In this document: one piece after another, positions 1 to 5,628 of the stretch
Position numbering within the stretch: the stretch's first letter is position 1
How the letters are laid out: each line of letters begins with the position of its first letter
NCBI GenBank assembly: GCA_947165115.1
Contig: CAMUZD010000129.1
Span: forward strand, 1 to 5,628
DNA from: an uncultured Clostridia bacterium
GTDB taxonomy: Bacteria > Bacillota > Clostridia > Oscillospirales > Acutalibacteraceae
Length of the DNA: 5,628 nucleotides
Reading direction: 5' to 3'
The notes under the pieces: generated by a model
What the model saw: only the letters and a program-made list of their open reading frames with translations
Told to the model about the DNA's origin: nothing
Database searches by the model: none
Translations under genes and position numbers: made by a program

Positions 1-501
1 ATCGTATATCCACTTGACTTTTCTGATTCTTTTATTCTTGTTTTCGGAATATTCCTTGACGAAAAGCTCCCACACCTCCTGCGGAAGGTCGGTGCGGAAA
101 AAGCAGGCAATCGCGAATGATACAATAACTATACTGGCCGCGCAGGCGAGAATCCTTATGCCCGTTTTATCATATACCTGCGTTCCTATAACGTTTCTCC
201 AGGCATCGAGAATTATTCCGAAGATAACCGCCGTTCCGAATGAAAGAAGGTATCTCGCCCTGAATTTTTTAATCAGTACGCAGAGCAGTATCAGCACCAG
301 CGCCTGAACTGTATATTCCGCCATTCCGAAGGTGAATTTCGGAATTGACTGTGACAAGCGAAGATAGGTGACATAGACCGGTGCCTCTATCATTGAAACG
401 CCGTATCCCGCCCTCGCGCTCAGGGTTACGCCTAACGGGCAGAGCACCATTCCGAGCACCCACATTATTACGTTTCTTATATGAATCTGATGTTCCTGCA
501 A
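1..501 (-). CDS. YczE/YitT-like (DUF6198) integral membrane protein, 3' end missing
   Basis: The reading frame is open from a TTG at 501-499 to the window edge, giving 167 residues with no stop. TTG is chosen because AAGGAG lies 8 nt upstream and an in-frame TAA at 516-514 rules out a longer protein. The next ATG (codon 13, 465-463) has no ribosome site and would cut into the first membrane segment. Hydrophobic segments lie at about residues 10-29, 57-77, 84-104 and 114-135. The family resemblance is by eye: a small-residue stretch ending the first helix (GVTLSARAGYG, 24-34), a PKFTFGMAEY-type entry to the second helix, FGIILDAW in the third, and a polar segment after the fourth (LPQEVWELFVKE, 139-150). 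Relatives are roughly 210-240 residues, so the final helices are probably cut off. The substrate and function of this family are not established; a transport role is only a guess. The gene is divergent from uvrB. Confidence 0.7.
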   Translation of the reverse strand, partial: MQEHQIHIRNVIMWVLGMVLCPLGVTLSARAGYGVSMIEAPVYVTYLRLSQSIPKFTFGMAEYTVQALVLILLCVLIKKFRARYLLSFGTAVIFGIILDAWRNVIGTQVYDKTGIRILACAASIVIVSFAIACFFRTDLPQEVWELFVKEYSENKNKRIRKVKWIYD

Positions 502-509
502 GATGATTT

Positions 510-515
510 CTCCTT
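510..515 (-). promoter_or_regulatory. Ribosome binding site of the minus-strand membrane-protein gene
   Basis: On the minus strand this reads AAGGAG, a near-perfect Shine-Dalgarno, 8 nt before the TTG at 501-499. It overlaps an in-frame TAA (516-514), so it decides in favour of the non-ATG start. Confidence 0.8.
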
Positions 516-530
516 AGCTTTATTCAGTTT

Positions 531-559
531 ATTTTATAATATTCTCCGGCTTTTGACAA
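531..559 (-). promoter_or_regulatory. Predicted sigma-A promoter for the minus-strand membrane-protein gene
   Basis: Read on the minus strand, the -35 is TTGTCA (559-554, 5 of 6 to consensus) and the -10 is TAAAAT (536-531, 5 of 6), separated by exactly 17 nt. A TATAAA with a 15-nt spacer is an overlapping alternative -10. Transcription would begin near 524, giving a leader of about 20-25 nt. No start site has been measured; this rests on consensus match and position. Confidence 0.6.
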
Positions 560-582
560 GGGGTCTGCCGGCTATATTTTAC

Positions 583-611
583 TTGATAAGAATATCTTAT
601 TATGATATAAT
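583..611 (+). promoter_or_regulatory. Predicted sigma-A promoter of the uvrB-uvrA operon
   Basis: The -35 is TTGATA (583-588, 5 of 6) and the -10 is a perfect TATAAT (606-611) with a 17-nt spacer. A TG at 603-604, one base before the -10, makes it an extended -10 promoter. A second, overlapping TATAAT lies at 611-616 but is too far from this -35. The predicted start is about 618, giving a leader of about 25 nt. With nearly every element optimal, this should be a strong promoter unless repressed. A weaker alternative is TTGACA (553-558) with TATTTT (575-580), spacer 16. Confidence 0.75.
586..600. repeat. Inverted repeat inside the uvrB promoter spacer (candidate operator)
   Basis: ATAAGA (586-591) and TCTTAT (595-600) are perfect inverted arms around the 3-nt centre ATA. 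The element overlaps the last bases of the predicted -35 and fills most of the spacer before the -10, where a bound repressor would block RNA polymerase. The surroundings are AT-rich, so a chance 6-bp palindrome is quite possible. It is not a Firmicute LexA box. The operator role is inference. Confidence 0.35.
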
Positions 612-620
612 ATAATGAAT

Positions 621-641
621 ACTGTAAACAGGACTGTAAAC
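621..641 (+). repeat. 9-bp direct repeat over the uvrB leader
   Basis: ACTGTAAAC occurs at 621-629 and again at 633-641, a 12-bp period, with AGG between the copies. It runs from just after the predicted transcription start to two bases before the uvrB ATG and encloses the ribosome site. CTGT (622-625), ACAG (628-631) and CTGT (634-637) also form short inverted pairs. It may be a regulator site or a translational element, or a chance duplication. Confidence 0.5.
630..633 (+). promoter_or_regulatory. Weak ribosome binding site of uvrB
   Basis: AGGA lies 9 nt before the uvrB ATG at 643 and is the only purine-rich match in the leader. It is clearly poorer than the AAGGGG before uvrA and the AAAGGA before the downstream kinase, so uvrB translation may start less efficiently than its promoter would suggest. 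It sits within the direct-repeat region. Confidence 0.5.
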
Positions 642-642
642 T

Positions 643-2625
643 ATGGACAAATTCATTCTCAAGGCGCCGTATTCGCCGACCGGCGACCAGCCGCAGGCAA
701 TCGACGCGCTTGTAAAAGGAATAAACGCGGGATACGATGAACAGACTCTGCTCGGTGTCACGGGCTCGGGCAAAACATTCACCATGGCGAATGTAATTGC
801 CCGCCTCAACAGGCCGACTCTCGTTCTCGCGCATAACAAAACCCTCGCGGCTCAGCTCTGCGGGGAGTTCCGCGAATTCTTTCCCGATAATGCGGTTGAG
901 TATTTCGTTTCTTACTATGATTATTATCAGCCCGAAGCGTATATCGCAACGACCGATACATATATCGAGAAAGACAGCGCGGTAAATGATGAAATAGACA
1001 AGCTCCGCCATTCCGCTACCTCGGCACTCTCCGAGAGACGGGATGTGATTATTGTTGCCTCCGTATCCTGCATCTACACTCTGGGCGATCCGATTGATTA
1101 CCGCTCAATGGTTATCTCCATGAGAACAGGGCAGGAAAGAAGCAGGGATGAAATAATTGAAAAACTCATCTCAATTCAGTATGAGAGAAATGACATAGAT
1201 TTCAGCCGAAACAAATTCAGGGTACGCGGAGATGTTATCGAGATATTCCCCGCGTATTCAAATGAAAATGCGATAAGAGTCGAATTTTTCGGCGATGAAA
1301 TTGACAGAATAAGCGAAATCAACGCCCTCACCGGCCAGGTGAAGAGCACACTCTCCCATGTCGCGATTTATCCCGCATCGCACTATGTAATCGCCTCCGA
1401 TAAAATGGAAAGGGCGGTTGAGGAAATCCTCGGCGAGATGGAGGAGAGGGTTAAATACTTTGAGAGCGAAGGCAAACTGCTCGAAGCTCAAAGAATAAGG
1501 CAGAGAACGGAATACGATGTCGAAATGCTGCGTGAAACGGGCTTCTGCAAGGGTATTGAAAATTATTCTAGAATTATGTCGGGCAGAGAGCCGGGCTCGA
1601 TGCCGTTTACGCTGCTCGATTATTTTCCGGATGATTTCATACTTTTTGTCGATGAATCCCACGTCACTCTCCCGCAGGTCAGAGCGATGTACGGCGGCGA
1701 CAGGGCAAGAAAAACCAGCCTCGTTGACTACGGTTTCCGCCTCCCCTCGGCATTTGACAACAGGCCGCTGACCTTTGATGAATTCTATTCAAAGGTGCAT
1801 CAGAAAATATTCGTGAGCGCGACTCCCGGCGATTTTGAGAAGGAAAAGAGCGCCGCTATAGTTGAGCAGGTCATAAGACCGACAGGTCTGCTTGATCCCG
1901 AAATCTCGGTAAGACCGGTTGAGGGGCAGATTGACGACCTTGTTTCCGAAATCAATATGAGGGTTGAAAATCACGAGAGAGTGCTTGTGACGACTCTTAC
2001 GAAAAAGATGGCGGAGGACCTGACCGAATACCTTGAGAATCTTGATATCAAGGTCCGCTATATGCATCACGATATAGATACGATAGAGCGAATGGAAATC
2101 ATAAGGGGCCTGCGCCTCGGCGATTTCGATGTGCTCGTCGGTATAAACCTTCTGCGCGAGGGCCTCGATATTCCCGAGGTATCGCTTGTCGCGATTCTCG
2201 ACGCGGATAAAGAGGGCTTCCTGAGAAGCGAAACTTCGCTTATACAGACAGTCGGCAGAGCCGCGAGAAACGCGGAAGGCAAGGTTATCATGTATGCCGA
2301 TTCGGTCACTCCGTCAATGGAGAGAGCGATAATCGAAACAAACCGCCGCCGCGAAAAGCAGATGAAATACAACGAGGAAAACGGAATCGTTCCCAAAACT
2401 ATAGTCAAGGACGTCCACGAAATCATTGAGATTTCAACCGCCGCGGATGACGAGAAACAATATTCAAAGATGAGCAGAATAGAGAAAGAAAAGCTCATCG
2501 CCCAGCTGACCGCCGAAATGAAGGCGGCAGCGAAGATACTTGAATTCGAACACGCCGCGTATCTGCGCGACAGGATAGAGAAGATAAGAAATACGGGCTC
2601 AAAGGCCAAAACTTCCAAGGGGTAA
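643..2625 (+). CDS. uvrB: UvrB, excinuclease ABC subunit B (DNA damage verification helicase)
   Basis: Complete at 660 residues, the usual family length (about 655-675). UvrB is the cytoplasmic ATPase loaded onto damaged DNA by UvrA; it verifies the lesion and recruits UvrC for dual incision. Visible elements in order: the typical opening MDKF with PTGDQPQAI (12-20); Walker A GVTGSGKT (38-45, Lys44); the aromatic beta-hairpin that clamps a DNA strand, SYYDYYQPEAY (90-100, with Tyr91, 92, 94, 95, 100 and Tyr107); Walker B-type DESH (337-340); VSATP (391-395); GINLLREGLDIPEVSL (500-515); motif VI QTVGRAARN (535-543, Arg539 and Arg542); and the C-terminal UVR domain with EFEHAAYLRDRI (634-645), which contacts UvrC and UvrA. 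No key residue is missing. The ATG is the only start matching the conserved N terminus. It is the first gene of the operon, 2 nt before uvrA. Confidence 0.98.
   Translation: MDKFILKAPYSPTGDQPQAIDALVKGINAGYDEQTLLGVTGSGKTFTMANVIARLNRPTLVLAHNKTLAAQLCGEFREFFPDNAVEYFVSYYDYYQPEAYIATTDTYIEKDSAVNDEIDKLRHSATSALSERRDVIIVASVSCIYTLGDPIDYRSMVISMRTGQERSRDEIIEKLISIQYERNDIDFSRNKFRVRGDVIEIFPAYSNENAIRVEFFGDEIDRISEINALTGQVKSTLSHVAIYPASHYVIASDKMERAVEEILGEMEERVKYFESEGKLLEAQRIRQRTEYDVEMLRETGFCKGIENYSRIMSGREPGSMPFTLLDYFPDDFILFVDESHVTLPQVRAMYGGDRARKTSLVDYGFRLPSAFDNRPLTFDEFYSKVHQKIFVSATPGDFEKEKSAAIVEQVIRPTGLLDPEISVRPVEGQIDDLVSEINMRVENHERVLVTTLTKKMAEDLTEYLENLDIKVRYMHHDIDTIERMEIIRGLRLGDFDVLVGINLLREGLDIPEVSLVAILDADKEGFLRSETSLIQTVGRAARNAEGKVIMYADSVTPSMERAIIETNRRREKQMKYNEENGIVPKTIVKDVHEIIEISTAADDEKQYSKMSRIEKEKLIAQLTAEMKAAAKILEFEHAAYLRDRIEKIRNTGSKAKTSKG
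2617..2622 (+). promoter_or_regulatory. Ribosome binding site of uvrA, inside the end of uvrB
   Basis: AAGGGG forms the last codons of uvrB, directly before its TAA, and lies 5 nt upstream of the uvrA ATG. This arrangement favours translational coupling, with ribosomes finishing uvrB placed to restart on uvrA. Confidence 0.7.
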
Positions 2626-2627
2626 TT

Positions 2628-5459
2628 ATGGCAGACAAGATAGTAATCAAAGGCGCAAAAGAGCATAATCTCAAGAATATCGATGTCACGATTCCGAGAG
2701 ATAAGCTCATAGTTTTCACCGGCCTTTCGGGCTCGGGCAAATCGTCTCTCGCATTTGATACGATATATGCGGAGGGACAGAGACGCTATGTCGAATCGCT
2801 CTCATCTTATGCGCGCCAGTTCCTCGGCCAGATGGAAAAGCCGAATGTAGAGAGCATTGACGGCCTTTCCCCCGCTATTTCTATAGACCAGAAATCGACC
2901 TCGCGCAATCCTCGCTCAACTGTCGGAACAGTGACCGAAATCTATGATTATCTGCGACTTCTCTACGCGAGAATAGGCATCCCCCACTGCCCCGAATGCG
3001 GCAGGGAGATAGTCAGGCAGACGGTTGATGACATAACGGACAGAATTCTCGCGCTCGAGGAAGGAACAAAAATTCAGCTTCTCTCCCCGATTGCCAGGGG
3101 TAAAAAAGGCAGATTCGAAAAAGAGCTCGAGCAGGTGCGAAAGAGCGGTTTCGCGAGAGTGCGCATTGACGGAAGCATCTACGATTTATCCGAGGAGATT
3201 ACCCTCGATAAGAATAAGAAGCATACAATCGAGGTGGTTGTTGACCGCCTTGTGATAAAAGATTCGATTCGTTCGCGACTCGCGGATTCGATTGAGACCG
3301 CGACAAATCTTTCGGACGGTCTGCTCGCTGTCGATATAGTCGGCGGAAAAGAACAACTTTATTCGCTGAATTTTGCCTGCCCGGAGCACGGAGTCTGCAT
3401 TGAGGAGCTTGAACCTCGCTCATTCTCTTTCAACAATCCCTTCGGCGCGTGTCCGAAATGCTCGGGTCTCGGCGAATTCAAGAAGATCAACGAAAAAATG
3501 ATAGTTCCCGACGATAAGCTCTCGATAAATCAGGGGGCGATAAAAGCGTCGGGCTGGGGAATTGCAGACGGCACGATTGCTAGGATGTATTACGAAGGCC
3601 TCGCTAAAGAATACGGCTTCACTCTCGATATGCCTTTCAAAAAGATTCCTGATGAAGCAAAAAGAATCATTTTCTACGGAACCGGCGGCAAAAAAATCAA
3701 ATTCGTGCGCGGCGGTATCTACGGCGGCGGCACATATCTTGCCGATTTTGAAGGTGTCATAAACAATCTCGAGAGACGCTATCTTGAAACCTCAAGCGAA
3801 GCGCAGAGGGCGGAACTTGAGCAATATACCGCGAGCGAAACCTGCCCCGAATGCGGCGGCGCGCGCCTGAAAAAGGAATATCTCAATGTCACGGTCGGCG
3901 GCATAAACATTGATGAATTTTCACATAAATCAATCACGAAAGAACTTGAATTCATCAATAATCTGAAACTCACCGAAAAGGAAAAACTGATTGGCGGGCT
4001 TATAATCAAAGAAATCAGATCGCGCCTTGAGTTTCTCTCAAGCGTCGGCCTCGAATACCTTCAGCTTTCAAGAGCCGCAGGCACTCTTTCGGGCGGCGAA
4101 GCCCAGAGAATCCGCCTGGCAACGCAGATAGGCTCGTCTCTTATGGGCGTGCTGTATGTTCTCGATGAGCCGAGCATCGGCCTTCATCAGAGGGATAATT
4201 CAAAATTGCTCGCAACGCTGAAAAACCTCAGAGATATAGGCAACACTCTTATAGTTGTTGAGCACGACGAAGAGACTATCCTCTCTGCCGACTATGTTGT
4301 GGATGTCGGCCCAGGCGCGGGAATTCACGGCGGAAATATAGTCTGCACCGGCACTCCCGACGACATTATAAAATGCAAAGAGAGCATAACTGGTCAGTAT
4401 CTAAGCGGCAAAAAGAAGATTGAGGTTCCCGAAAAGCGCAGAAAAGGAAACGGCAAATTCCTTACCGTTTACGGCGCGGCGGAAAACAATCTCAAAAATA
4501 TTGATGTCAAATTTCCGCTCGGCGAATTCATTTGCGTAACGGGCGTTTCGGGAAGCGGCAAAAGTTCGCTGATAAATGAGATTCTCTCAAAACATCTTGC
4601 GGTTGAACTCAATAACGCCAAAAAGATTCAGGGAAAATTCTCAAGAATCGAAGGCACGGAATATCTCGATAAAGTCATAACCATCGACCAGAGCCCTATC
4701 GGCAAATCCCCGCGCTCAAATCCGGCAACCTATACCGGCGTATTCACCGATATAAGAGATCTCTTTGCTCAAACCACGGACGCAAAGAAGCGCGGCTACA
4801 AGGCAAACCGCTTTTCGTTCAATGTCAAAGGCGGCAGATGCGAGGCCTGCCAGGGCGACGGCATAGTCAAAATAGAGATGCAGTTCCTCGCGGATGTATA
4901 TGTCCCCTGTGAAACATGCCGCGGTGAGAGATACAACCGAGAAACACTCGAGGTTCATTATAAAGGCAAAAACATTCACGATGTGCTTGAAATGACTGTC
5001 GAGGAAGCGATGAATTTCTTTGAGGCAGTTCCGAAAATCCGCAGAAAGATTGAAGCAATTTATGATGTCGGTCTCGGATATATCAAACTCGGACAGCCCG
5101 CGACTACGCTTTCCGGCGGTGAGGCACAGAGAGTAAAACTTGCGACCGAGCTTTCGCGCACGGCTACAGGCAAGACTGTATATATTCTCGATGAGCCGAC
5201 CACCGGCCTTCACGCGGCGGATGTCCACCGCCTGACCGAAGTGCTTCAGAAGCTTGTCGACTCCGGAAATACTGTAATTGTCATCGAGCATAATCTCGAT
5301 ATGATAAAGACTGCCGATTACATCATAGATCTCGGCCCCGAGGGCGGTGACGAGGGCGGAAACATAGTCGCTGCCGGCACTCCCGAAGAGGTCGCGAAGG
5401 TCAAGGCGTCATATACCGGCCAGTACCTTAAGCCCCTTCTGAAGAAGAAAGGAAAGTAA
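2628..5459 (+). CDS. uvrA: UvrA, excinuclease ABC subunit A (damage-sensing ABC ATPase)
   Basis: Complete at 943 residues, close to the E. coli protein (940). UvrA dimerises, scans DNA for distortions and loads UvrB; it is a soluble ABC-type ATPase, not a transporter. First nucleotide-binding half: Walker A GLSGSGKS (32-39, Lys38), signature LSGGEAQRIRLA (487-498), Walker B ending LDEP (Asp513, Glu514), His546. Second half: Walker A GVSGSGKS (639-646, Lys645), signature LSGGEAQR (828-835), Walker B with Asp855 and Glu856, His888. Zinc-type pairs are Cys121/124 and Cys406/409 (probably one site), a central site with Cys251, His254 and Cys275/278, and the C-terminal finger Cys738/741 with Cys761/764, 19 residues between pairs. 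The His in the central site replaces the Cys found in E. coli. The UvrB-binding and insertion regions lie between the first Walker A and its signature. The ATG follows uvrB by 2 nt, with AAGGGG at good spacing. Confidence 0.98.
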   Translation: MADKIVIKGAKEHNLKNIDVTIPRDKLIVFTGLSGSGKSSLAFDTIYAEGQRRYVESLSSYARQFLGQMEKPNVESIDGLSPAISIDQKSTSRNPRSTVGTVTEIYDYLRLLYARIGIPHCPECGREIVRQTVDDITDRILALEEGTKIQLLSPIARGKKGRFEKELEQVRKSGFARVRIDGSIYDLSEEITLDKNKKHTIEVVVDRLVIKDSIRSRLADSIETATNLSDGLLAVDIVGGKEQLYSLNFACPEHGVCIEELEPRSFSFNNPFGACPKCSGLGEFKKINEKMIVPDDKLSINQGAIKASGWGIADGTIARMYYEGLAKEYGFTLDMPFKKIPDEAKRIIFYGTGGKKIKFVRGGIYGGGTYLADFEGVINNLERRYLETSSEAQRAELEQYTASETCPECGGARLKKEYLNVTVGGINIDEFSHKSITKELEFINNLKLTEKEKLIGGLIIKEIRSRLEFLSSVGLEYLQLSRAAGTLSGGEAQRIRLATQIGSSLMGVLYVLDEPSIGLHQRDNSKLLATLKNLRDIGNTLIVVEHDEETILSADYVVDVGPGAGIHGGNIVCTGTPDDIIKCKESITGQYLSGKKKIEVPEKRRKGNGKFLTVYGAAENNLKNIDVKFPLGEFICVTGVSGSGKSSLINEILSKHLAVELNNAKKIQGKFSRIEGTEYLDKVITIDQSPIGKSPRSNPATYTGVFTDIRDLFAQTTDAKKRGYKANRFSFNVKGGRCEACQGDGIVKIEMQFLADVYVPCETCRGERYNRETLEVHYKGKNIHDVLEMTVEEAMNFFEAVPKIRRKIEAIYDVGLGYIKLGQPATTLSGGEAQRVKLATELSRTATGKTVYILDEPTTGLHAADVHRLTEVLQKLVDSGNTVIVIEHNLDMIKTADYIIDLGPEGGDEGGNIVAAGTPEEVAKVKASYTGQYLKPLLKKKGK
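5448..5453 (+). promoter_or_regulatory. Ribosome binding site of the downstream kinase-like gene
   Basis: AAAGGA lies within the last lysine-rich codons of uvrA, 7 nt before the ATG at 5461. It supports that ATG as the true start and co-translation with uvrA. Confidence 0.7.
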
Positions 5460-5460
5460 G

Positions 5461-5628
5461 ATGAATAAATTCAAGGAAATACCCGATGAAATACTGACCG
5501 CTTTTGTTTTTGAAGGCGAGCCGGTCAGCGCCGAAAGAATCACTGACGGGCATATAAACAACACCTTCGCCCTGACATTTGAGAGCGAAGGCGGAAAGAT
5601 AAGAAAATATCTGCTTCAGGAGCTTAAC
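5461..5628 (+). CDS. N-acetylhexosamine 1-kinase-like phosphotransferase (APH superfamily), 5' part only
   Basis: 56 codons run from ATG to the window edge without a stop; the full protein is probably about 350-370 residues. The visible part matches the start of the aminoglycoside-phosphotransferase-fold family that includes NahK: a short N-terminal helix, then GHINNTF (30-36), corresponding to the GHIN-x-T-F/Y nucleotide-binding loop, and the strand KYLLQELN (49-56), matching the family's Y-I/L-LQ-x-x-N. NahK phosphorylates GlcNAc/GalNAc at C1 in the lacto-N-biose/galacto-N-biose pathway of gut bacteria. The catalytic Asp and metal-binding residues lie beyond the window, so substrate cannot be judged; choline, homoserine or other sugar kinases of the same fold are possible. 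The gene starts 1 nt after the uvrA stop and has its own AAAGGA, so it is very probably on the uvrBA transcript. Confidence 0.7.
   Translation, partial: MNKFKEIPDEILTAFVFEGEPVSAERITDGHINNTFALTFESEGGKIRKYLLQELN

Noticed and set aside
14..307. Plus-strand open frame of 97 codons
   Set aside because: It is antisense to the membrane-protein frame, which has a good ribosome site, four hydrophobic segments and a family match. The plus-strand frame has none of these.
546..572. CCGGC...GCCGG inverted repeat in the intergenic region, considered as a terminator
   Set aside because: Five-base arms with a 16-nt loop, no adjacent T-run fitting an intrinsic terminator, and located between divergent promoters where no transcript needs ending.
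553..580. TTGACA with TATTTT as the main uvrB promoter
   Set aside because: The -35 is perfect but the -10 matches only 4 of 6 with a 16-nt spacer, and the same bases form the minus-strand -35. The TTGATA/TATAAT pair downstream is better in every other respect.
529..1011. Minus-strand open frame of 160 codons covering the uvrB start and the divergent promoters
   Set aside because: It runs through the predicted promoters for both directions and antisense to the UvrB Walker A region; its C-terminal part is only translated AT-rich intergenic DNA.
2067..2666. Open frame of 199 codons on the minus strand opposite uvrB
   Set aside because: It lies wholly against conserved uvrB codons, is serine/isoleucine-rich low-quality sequence without family motifs, and has no convincing ribosome site. 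It is a codon-bias shadow.
4716..5291. Open frame of 191 codons on the minus strand opposite uvrA
   Set aside because: It is antisense to the conserved C-terminal ATPase half of uvrA, has no recognisable domain and no upstream signal. Shadow.
2628..5459. Interpretation of the two-ABC-domain protein as a transporter or drug-resistance ABC-F protein
   Set aside because: The zinc-binding Cys pairs, the insertion after the first Walker A, no membrane segments and adjacency to uvrB identify it as UvrA.

Overview
The window carries a nucleotide excision repair operon, uvrB-uvrA. It is flanked by a divergent, truncated membrane-protein gene on the left and by the first 56 codons of a sugar-kinase-like gene on the right. 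By inspection, base composition is moderate in the genes and strongly AT-rich in the one intergenic region. The uvrB-before-uvrA order, good Shine-Dalgarno sequences (AAGGAG, AAGGGG, AAAGGA), a TTG start, sigma-A-type promoters and the two neighbouring families all point to a Firmicute. The best guess is an anaerobic, gut-type clostridium, possibly Oscillospirales or a relative. No species can be named from the sequence alone.

Layout. Positions 1-501 (minus strand) hold the N-terminal 167 codons of a multi-pass membrane protein resembling the YczE/YitT-like (DUF6198) family; its 3' end lies outside the window. Positions 502-642 are a 141-bp divergent control region with one good promoter for each direction. 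It also holds a 15-bp inverted repeat between the -35 and -10 of the uvrB promoter, and a 9-bp direct repeat over the uvrB leader and ribosome site. Positions 643-2625 encode complete UvrB, 2628-5459 encode complete UvrA, and 5461-5628 begin a phosphotransferase resembling N-acetylhexosamine 1-kinase.

How the genes work together. UvrA dimers and UvrB form the damage-search complex. UvrA loads UvrB at a lesion, and UvrB then recruits UvrC (not in this window) for dual incision. The 2-nt uvrB-uvrA gap and 1-nt uvrA-kinase gap, with no room for a terminator, indicate one transcript of at least three genes. The kinase has no obvious repair role and is probably only co-transcribed.

Assessment. 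The coding content is ordinary and well conserved. I see no mobile element, CRISPR array, RNA gene or novel system. The points worth a second look are the possible operators in the divergent region, the absence of a recognisable Firmicute LexA box, a Cys-to-His change in one UvrA zinc site, and the downstream kinase linkage.
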